Assembly (NCBI GenBank): GCA_048061315.1 | Contig: JBGMRJ010000095.1 | Location: forward strand, 1-10,570 | DNA: 10,570 nt | Direction: 5' to 3' | From: CAYQUC01 sp048061315 | GTDB taxonomy: Bacteria > Pseudomonadota > Gammaproteobacteria > UBA6429 > Thiohalophilaceae | Part shown: in pieces, positions 6,733 to 10,570 of the stretch | Layout of the letters: each line of letters begins with the position of its first letter | Numbering within the stretch: the first letter of the stretch is position 1 | Made by a program: the position numbers and the translations under genes | Notes under the pieces: generated by a model | The model's input: the letters and a program-made list of their open reading frames with translations, nothing else | What the model was told of the DNA's origin: nothing | The model's database searches: none

Positions 6733-7107
6733 CTATTTTGTTTTAACGGGTTCTGTTGACCAGCCAGATGCTCGACCGCCACATTTTTTTAACATGGCGT
6801 TATCAAGCATAATTAAACCTCTGGAGGCTTTTGCGCAAAGGGTAAAATCAGAATCAAGAAGTGTTGTTGTTTCCATGGCATAGCTTCCATCAAACCCTGC
6901 TTCACGTGACTTACCACTTTTAGGCATGATATTTAGAATAACCAGTTTATCTGATTTTCTTTTCTTAACACGCCGTTTATATTTTTTAGTTTTATGTTTA
7001 TTCGCCTGATGATCAACTTTATTACCAGCGTGCGTTATCGATGTATACGGTATTAAAAATATTAAAACCGCCAGGGCAAACAAAATATAGCTGAAGTTTT
7101 TTTTCAT
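6733..7107 (-). CDS. Small, strongly basic exported protein of unknown function
   Basis: 124 residues, no family recognised. Residues 1-27 look like a Sec signal peptide (MKKNFS, a long hydrophobic core, then SITHA before the cut). The mature start has a Lys/Arg/His-rich stretch at about 30-54 (HKTKKYKRRVKKRK), then a compact segment of about 70 residues with two Cys at 91 and 109, able to form a disulfide in the periplasm. It is the last gene of the oxidase/beta-barrel unit: its AGAGGAT ribosome site (7113-7119) overlaps the stop of the beta-barrel gene, implying translational coupling. A role with those proteins in the envelope is likely by context only. The basic stretch could bind an anionic surface, nucleic acid or the oxidase; none of this is shown. 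Spacing, ribosome site and signal peptide make it a real gene. Confidence 0.7.
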   Translation of the reverse strand: MKKNFSYILFALAVLIFLIPYTSITHAGNKVDHQANKHKTKKYKRRVKKRKSDKLVILNIMPKSGKSREAGFDGSYAMETTTLLDSDFTLCAKASRGLIMLDNAMLKKCGGRASGWSTEPVKTK

Positions 7108-7117
7108 TGTTTATCCT

Positions 7118-8290
7118 CTATTGAATATAGCCATGCTCTAAATTCAAAATTGAATTTCGCTTGCCAATCGTATTATTAAATACCGAATCAAATTGAAATG
7201 ACATCCCTATTTGAATCAGCGTTTCATCATTGCCACTATTAATATCATTACTATAATCGGTTTGTTTCACTTGGGTTATTATATTAACCCCCTGCCCCAG
7301 ACGGTAAGTATAATTCACGAGTAAACTGGTATTTTTTGCATTTGATACTTTATCATACTTTTTGCTTGCAACTACGATTGCAACTTGCCAACGCGTTAAC
7401 AATTGTGGTCTACGGGTATACCGTAAGCTAATGATTTGCGCAGTTGATTTAGAAAGTGCACGTGATGATACGGTTGATAAATCTGTTGCACTATCAACGC
7501 CGGCATTACTAATTGCCTGCACTCCCATGGACCAACTACTGGTTGGATTAATATTCAAGTTAAATTCTATGCCGGCTACAACTGACTGCATCCATTCATC
7601 CACAGCTCCAGTTTGTACTCGCTGAGAATCAATCAAAATGCCTGCGTGTCGTATACGGTTTAAATATTGTAAATCTTCAGGGGGTTGATAATTATATCGA
7701 ACGCCATTGGTATCAAAACTGTTTGGACCACTGGAATGATTAACATCATTATTTCGGGAACCAGCCCAAATACCTAAAGACTGGTTAGCCTGATCCAAAT
7801 ACCAATCCAGAGATACATTACTGCCATATAGTTGATCAAACTCTTCATCGGAAGATGCCGTATTAACATGACTGTAATCAAGTAAATCTTCATCACGCAA
7901 AGTGGGTAATTCAATTATGGTATTTCGAAGCCGGGTTTTACCGATTTGAAACTCTATATTTTTATTCCAGTAAAATGCATTTAATTGATGAAACACAACT
8001 TTACCTGAAAATTCTCTGAAGCCAATTACGCCACCGGCAACACCAGACTCAACTCCGTACATGTGTTTATCAAAACGCAATAATAATGCAGAGTCATCAG
8101 TACTGACATTATCGTCGTGATTGCTCGGTAGATTTTTAGAATAGCCATAATCATCAGCTGTCGCAATGACCTGACCACCAACCGTAATCCGAGGCATCAC
8201 TTCCCTGTCCACTTCTAACGCATTCGCATTTTGTAATAACAAACCAGACACCATTAAAAAGGCGAAATTAGATTTAATGTTCAATAACAT
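7118..8290 (-). CDS. Outer-membrane beta-barrel (porin-like) protein
   Basis: 390 residues with a Sec signal peptide (residues 1-24, ending NANA). The mature part alternates polar and hydrophobic residues in strands separated by polar loops, for example KVVFHQLNAFYWNKNIEFQI, SIGVQAI-like stretches, AQIISLRYTRR, RWQVAIVVA, TSLLVNYTYRL and TLIQIGMSFQF. This is typical of a beta-barrel of about 16 strands. The last strand ends in Phe at residue 367, like a normal outer-membrane C-terminus, but 23 more residues follow, which is unusual. The very strong ribosome site AAGGAGGT (8297-8304) overlaps the stop of the multicopper oxidase gene, so the two are coupled. The layout resembles CopA-CopB copper resistance pairs, yet I see no Met-rich CopB region. 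It could be a porin or channel linked to the oxidase substrate; specificity unknown. Confidence 0.72.
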   Translation of the reverse strand: MLLNIKSNFAFLMVSGLLLQNANALEVDREVMPRITVGGQVIATADDYGYSKNLPSNHDDNVSTDDSALLLRFDKHMYGVESGVAGGVIGFREFSGKVVFHQLNAFYWNKNIEFQIGKTRLRNTIIELPTLRDEDLLDYSHVNTASSDEEFDQLYGSNVSLDWYLDQANQSLGIWAGSRNNDVNHSSGPNSFDTNGVRYNYQPPEDLQYLNRIRHAGILIDSQRVQTGAVDEWMQSVVAGIEFNLNINPTSSWSMGVQAISNAGVDSATDLSTVSSRALSKSTAQIISLRYTRRPQLLTRWQVAIVVASKKYDKVSNAKNTSLLVNYTYRLGQGVNIITQVKQTDYSNDINSGNDETLIQIGMSFQFDSVFNNTIGKRNSILNLEHGYIQ

Positions 8291-8302
8291 ATTTCCACCT
8301 CC

Positions 8303-9574
8303 TTATTGGTCAGTCGATACTGATGGTGTGTAACTGGGTTTAAAATCTTCATACTCGAGTACAGTGAGCATACCACCCGGGTAGATACCATTATTAGCGG
8401 CATGAACCGTTTTATGATCGTGGAAAGTCCAATAACCGGGATTATCGCCATAGACCATAATGTCATACGTGCCACCGGGTTCAACATGCACTGTATTTAA
8501 ATGACGTGGTTCCGGTAAATCATTTCCATCTTGAGCTACCCACCAAAAATCATGCCCGTGTAAATGCATGTGATGCGACAAACCACTGGCATTAACAAGC
8601 CTGATTCGAATCCACTCACCCTGTTTGATTAAAATTCTTTTTGTTGCAGGATAAGACTTACCGTTAATCGCAAAAAAATTCGGCCTTATTTCATTTCTGC
8701 TAGATCGGCTCAACAAATACGGAGCAATATATTCGCCACTTTCTACGGCTTGTTTAAATTCCTGATAGTTTTTAAAGAAACCATGCGTCTTATAATCCAG
8801 CAAACCTTCAGCCATAAGATAATTAACTTCTTTCATGCCTTCGAGTAAGCCGTTCATTTCTTCACGGATAAAATCAAGATCCCATGATTCCAGTATTAAA
8901 GTGTAATCACGTGAATAGGGAAATCGATTTTTGAGCTGTTCTTTTTTGCGGTGAACAATAAAAGCACCGTGCATTGCAGATACTGCATGAAGCGGTGTTG
9001 ACCAATGACAATGATACCAACGCGTTCCAGTTGGTTTCGCCTGAAAACGATATACAAAAGTATCTCCGGGATGTACTGGATCTTGCGTTACCATCGGAAC
9101 ACCATCCATAGTGTAAGGCACCGTAATTCCGTGCCAATGAATGGTATGCATTTCTTCGGTATTATTTATGAAGTTAACCTGAACCCAATCATCTTCATTC
9201 ACATGAAATTCAGGACCCGGTACCTGTCCGTTAAATGCAAATAAATGTAACTTTATTCCGGGTAAAATTTCGTGTTCAACGATTCGGATGTCAAGATCAA
9301 AAACCTTGTAATCAACATCAGTTGGTGACGGCGAGCCGGGTGGTTCAATTAATCGTCCAGATTTATGTTTATGGCCTTCCATGAACATCATCGAACCATA
9401 TTTATTAGCTTGCCCACCGGCTTTAGATTTGTGGTGAGCAGAATGATTTGGTTTTACTGTTTTAGCATAACTTGTAGAGCTAGCAGTTGCTGCAATTGCA
9501 CCACTACCGGCAGCAGCAGCCATTTTTAAAAAGCCTCGTCGTAACTTATTGAATTCAGACTTTTCTTTTTCCAT
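8303..9574 (-). CDS. Tat-exported two-domain multicopper oxidase, type 1 copper in domain 1
   Basis: Predicted periplasmic copper enzyme of 423 residues from this start, oxidising a substrate and reducing O2 to water. Residues 11-17 (LRRGFLK) form a twin-arginine signal, followed by a hydrophobic Ala-rich stretch; a His-rich linker follows. All four HxH motifs for the trinuclear copper site are present: HWH 146-148, HCH 188-190, HLH 337-339, HDH 385-387. Domain 1 also has a full type 1 site: His143, Cys189, His196, Met201. Domain 2 keeps His334, His391 and Met402 but has Asp386 in place of Cys, so it has no type 1 copper. This fits two-domain enzymes with type 1 copper in the first domain. 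A helical insert of about 55 residues (235-288) lies between the domains. The start is the ATG with GGAG 6 nt upstream; ATGs at 9586, 9595 and 9598 have poor ribosome sites. Substrate (Cu(I), phenols or other) unknown. Confidence 0.85.
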   Translation of the reverse strand: MEKEKSEFNKLRRGFLKMAAAAGSGAIAATASSTSYAKTVKPNHSAHHKSKAGGQANKYGSMMFMEGHKHKSGRLIEPPGSPSPTDVDYKVFDLDIRIVEHEILPGIKLHLFAFNGQVPGPEFHVNEDDWVQVNFINNTEEMHTIHWHGITVPYTMDGVPMVTQDPVHPGDTFVYRFQAKPTGTRWYHCHWSTPLHAVSAMHGAFIVHRKKEQLKNRFPYSRDYTLILESWDLDFIREEMNGLLEGMKEVNYLMAEGLLDYKTHGFFKNYQEFKQAVESGEYIAPYLLSRSSRNEIRPNFFAINGKSYPATKRILIKQGEWIRIRLVNASGLSHHMHLHGHDFWWVAQDGNDLPEPRHLNTVHVEPGGTYDIMVYGDNPGYWTFHDHKTVHAANNGIYPGGMLTVLEYEDFKPSYTPSVSTDQ

Positions 9575-9580
9575 GAGTTT

Positions 9581-9584
9581 CTCC
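9581..9584 (-). promoter_or_regulatory. Ribosome binding site deciding the oxidase start
   Basis: GGAG on the minus strand, 6 nt before the ATG at 9574-9572. The longer in-frame reading from 9598 adds eight residues (MMKFMEKL), but upstream of it the sequence is CT-rich with no GGAG-like site. The shorter form also puts the twin-arginine pair at residues 12-13, a common place for Tat signals. Confidence 0.6.
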
Positions 9585-9598
9585 ATAAACTTCATCAT

Positions 9599-9665
9599 GT
9601 TTTACTAGAAAGGAATGTATCTCAATAGGGATTAAAAGGAAAGCTGTTTTATAAAATTATGTAAA
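9599..9665 (-). promoter_or_regulatory. Probable promoter interval of the oxidase operon
   Basis: The only space between the terminator hairpin and the oxidase gene, so the promoter of the three-gene unit should lie here. I see no convincing -35/-10 pair or known copper-sensor operator; TTTTATAAAA at about 9645-9654 is a short palindrome of uncertain meaning. Placement is by elimination. Confidence 0.3.
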
Positions 9666-9692
9666 AACCGATACAGTAAATCTGTATCGGTT
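9666..9692 (-). terminator. Intrinsic terminator after the spondin-domain gene
   Basis: Perfect 11-bp stem AACCGATACAG / CTGTATCGGTT with a 5-nt loop, followed on the minus strand by TTT that extends the TT of the stem. It lies 73 bp past the stop of the spondin-domain gene and about 90 bp before the oxidase start. It therefore separates the two genes into different transcription units. On the plus strand it is also followed by a T-rich run, so it could work in both directions. Confidence 0.75.
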
Positions 9693-9765
9693 ATTTTTTC
9701 TTAACTATAAATTTTCAAACTTATAACTCGCTTTAAATTACTTATAGCTCAAAAATTTCTCACTA

Positions 9766-10437
9766 CTACTTTTTAATTTGTTTAATTGTGATAATAGCAA
9801 CTGGGTTACGGAAATCATGATCTGCTTTTACCAAATCGCCATTACCTTGAATACCAGCATGAGTGTAAACATAACCTTCGCCACTTGCTGCATTATAACC
9901 TTCACCCTTACAGATAAATCCTGGACCTGGAATATTGGCACATAATTCATCATTAACTTCAGTACCGGCGTCATATGCTGGTGATGTCAATGTTAGTGTG
10001 TGATTTTCTCTTGGCCCGTGTATTCCATTAACAGCAAAAAAAGCATCATTGCTAGGCACAAGCATCGAGGCTACCGTAACATAGCTGTATTTCTCATTCA
10101 TTTTAACAGTTAATGTTAATGATGCGCCTGGTAATAATCCACCTTGAGCAGAAGCCGTATCAAGTGCATGTCCACCCGATATTAATGAATCTGCCAAGGG
10201 TCCGTTATTACCGCTTTCTGCAATAATTTCCAAATCAGTGCTAGCTGCTGTTCCTTGCTTAAATAATTTAACACCTCGGTGTGTTGATGCAACTAAAATT
10301 GGTGTGAAAATTTCACCTTTGGTGATATTCGTTACAGTCACTTCATACATTCTTTGCCCACCAGCGAAGGCTGTTGATGATAATAAAAGTGAACCGCAGA
10401 TTGCTGAAGTAGCAATTGTTTTTAGTAATTTTGACAT
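9766..10437 (-). CDS. Exported spondin-N-domain protein
   Basis: 223 residues with a clear Sec signal peptide (1-25, ending TAFA). Nearly all the rest is a spondin_N domain: YEVTVTNITKGEIFTPILVASTH at 31-53, a central VASMLVPSNDAFFAVNG at 122-138, YDAGTEVNDE at 155-164, HAGIQGNGDL at 193-202 and DFRNPVAIITI at 208-218. These follow the wording usual for bacterial members. In animals this domain is found in extracellular matrix proteins; the bacterial proteins are secreted or periplasmic with unknown roles. Two Cys (166, 176) could form a small disulfide loop. The ATG has AGGAGGA 7 nt upstream. The gene is cut off from the oxidase unit by a terminator, so it is probably a single-gene transcript and not necessarily related in function. 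Domain call strong; role unknown. Confidence 0.85.
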   Translation of the reverse strand: MSKLLKTIATSAICGSLLLSSTAFAGGQRMYEVTVTNITKGEIFTPILVASTHRGVKLFKQGTAASTDLEIIAESGNNGPLADSLISGGHALDTASAQGGLLPGASLTLTVKMNEKYSYVTVASMLVPSNDAFFAVNGIHGPRENHTLTLTSPAYDAGTEVNDELCANIPGPGFICKGEGYNAASGEGYVYTHAGIQGNGDLVKADHDFRNPVAIITIKQIKK

Positions 10438-10532
10438 TAATATGTCCTCCTGTTGATTATATTAAATACTATTCAGATTACTTAAATGAACTAAGGTTTA
10501 AGAATAAGTGAAGTAAGTATGATCAAGGCAGG

Positions 10533-10560
10533 TCACAAGTGATTCACAGAAATATCACTT
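10533..10560. repeat. Overlapping direct and inverted repeats upstream of the spondin gene
   Basis: TCACA occurs at 10533-10537 and 10544-10548, one helical turn (11 bp) apart. An inverted repeat AAGTGAT / ATCACTT with 10-bp spacing covers 10537-10560. Spacing of about 11 bp is common for response-regulator sites. The inverted repeat is followed by a T-run on the plus strand, so it could instead be a weak plus-strand terminator. It lies about 100 bp before the spondin gene start; no gene on the plus strand is seen before it. Confidence 0.3.
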
Positions 10561-10570
10561 TTTTATAACA

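Noticed and set aside
7140..7157. Palindrome AAATTCAA-AA-TTGAATTT inside the end of the beta-barrel gene
   Set aside because: AT-rich, within coding sequence and without a T-run or promoter next to it; probably chance.
8303..9574. Reading the oxidase as CopA, CueO or a broken laccase
   Set aside because: It is too short for three-domain CopA/CueO, and the lost Cys in domain 2 is offset by a complete type 1 site in domain 1, so it looks intact as a two-domain enzyme.
10456..10461. Perfect TATAAT on the minus strand before the spondin gene
   Set aside because: A start from this -10 would fall inside the ribosome binding site, and there is no suitable -35 at 16-18 bp.

Overview
The window reads as chromosomal DNA of a Gram-negative bacterium, most likely a gammaproteobacterium. 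The evidence is Sec and Tat signal peptides on periplasmic proteins, a signal-peptide-bearing beta-barrel of outer-membrane type, strong AGGAG-type ribosome binding sites, and a perfect FNR/ANR-type box. Base composition is AT-rich, especially between genes. No tRNA, rRNA, CRISPR array, insertion sequence or phage gene was seen. I cannot name a genus.

Left part (2-5263, all minus strand, transcribed right to left): a four-gene cluster of an ABC ATPase, a periplasmic substrate-binding protein, a permease with a GTG start, and a 794-residue cytoplasmic DUF3604/PHP-type metallohydrolase. The first three form a SsuABC/TauABC-like importer. The hydrolase follows the permease and probably acts on the imported compound; neither the substrate nor the reaction can be read from sequence. 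Two strong hairpins lie just before the ribosome binding sites of the permease and the hydrolase. They may set different expression levels along one transcript.

Middle (5264-5855): about 590 bp of AT-rich non-coding DNA between divergent units. It holds a plausible promoter and a perfect 17-bp palindrome on the ABC side. On the other side it holds a perfect FNR box placed exactly as in a class II FNR promoter. That promoter would drive two tandem, paralogous, stand-alone two-CBS-domain proteins (5856-6703, plus strand), which suggests induction at low oxygen.

Right part (6733-10437, minus strand): a tightly packed three-gene unit of a Tat-exported two-domain multicopper oxidase, an outer-membrane beta-barrel protein and a small, very basic exported protein of unknown function. 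Each downstream ribosome binding site overlaps the preceding stop codon. In the oxidase the type 1 copper ligands sit in domain 1, while domain 2 has Asp where the ligand Cys would be. The pairing of oxidase and outer-membrane protein recalls CopA/CopB copper resistance, but the proteins are not clearly those families. Upstream, separated by a good intrinsic terminator, is an exported spondin-N-domain protein.

The most interesting parts are the oxidase/barrel/basic-protein unit, the importer joined to a DUF3604 hydrolase, and the apparently oxygen-controlled CBS pair.
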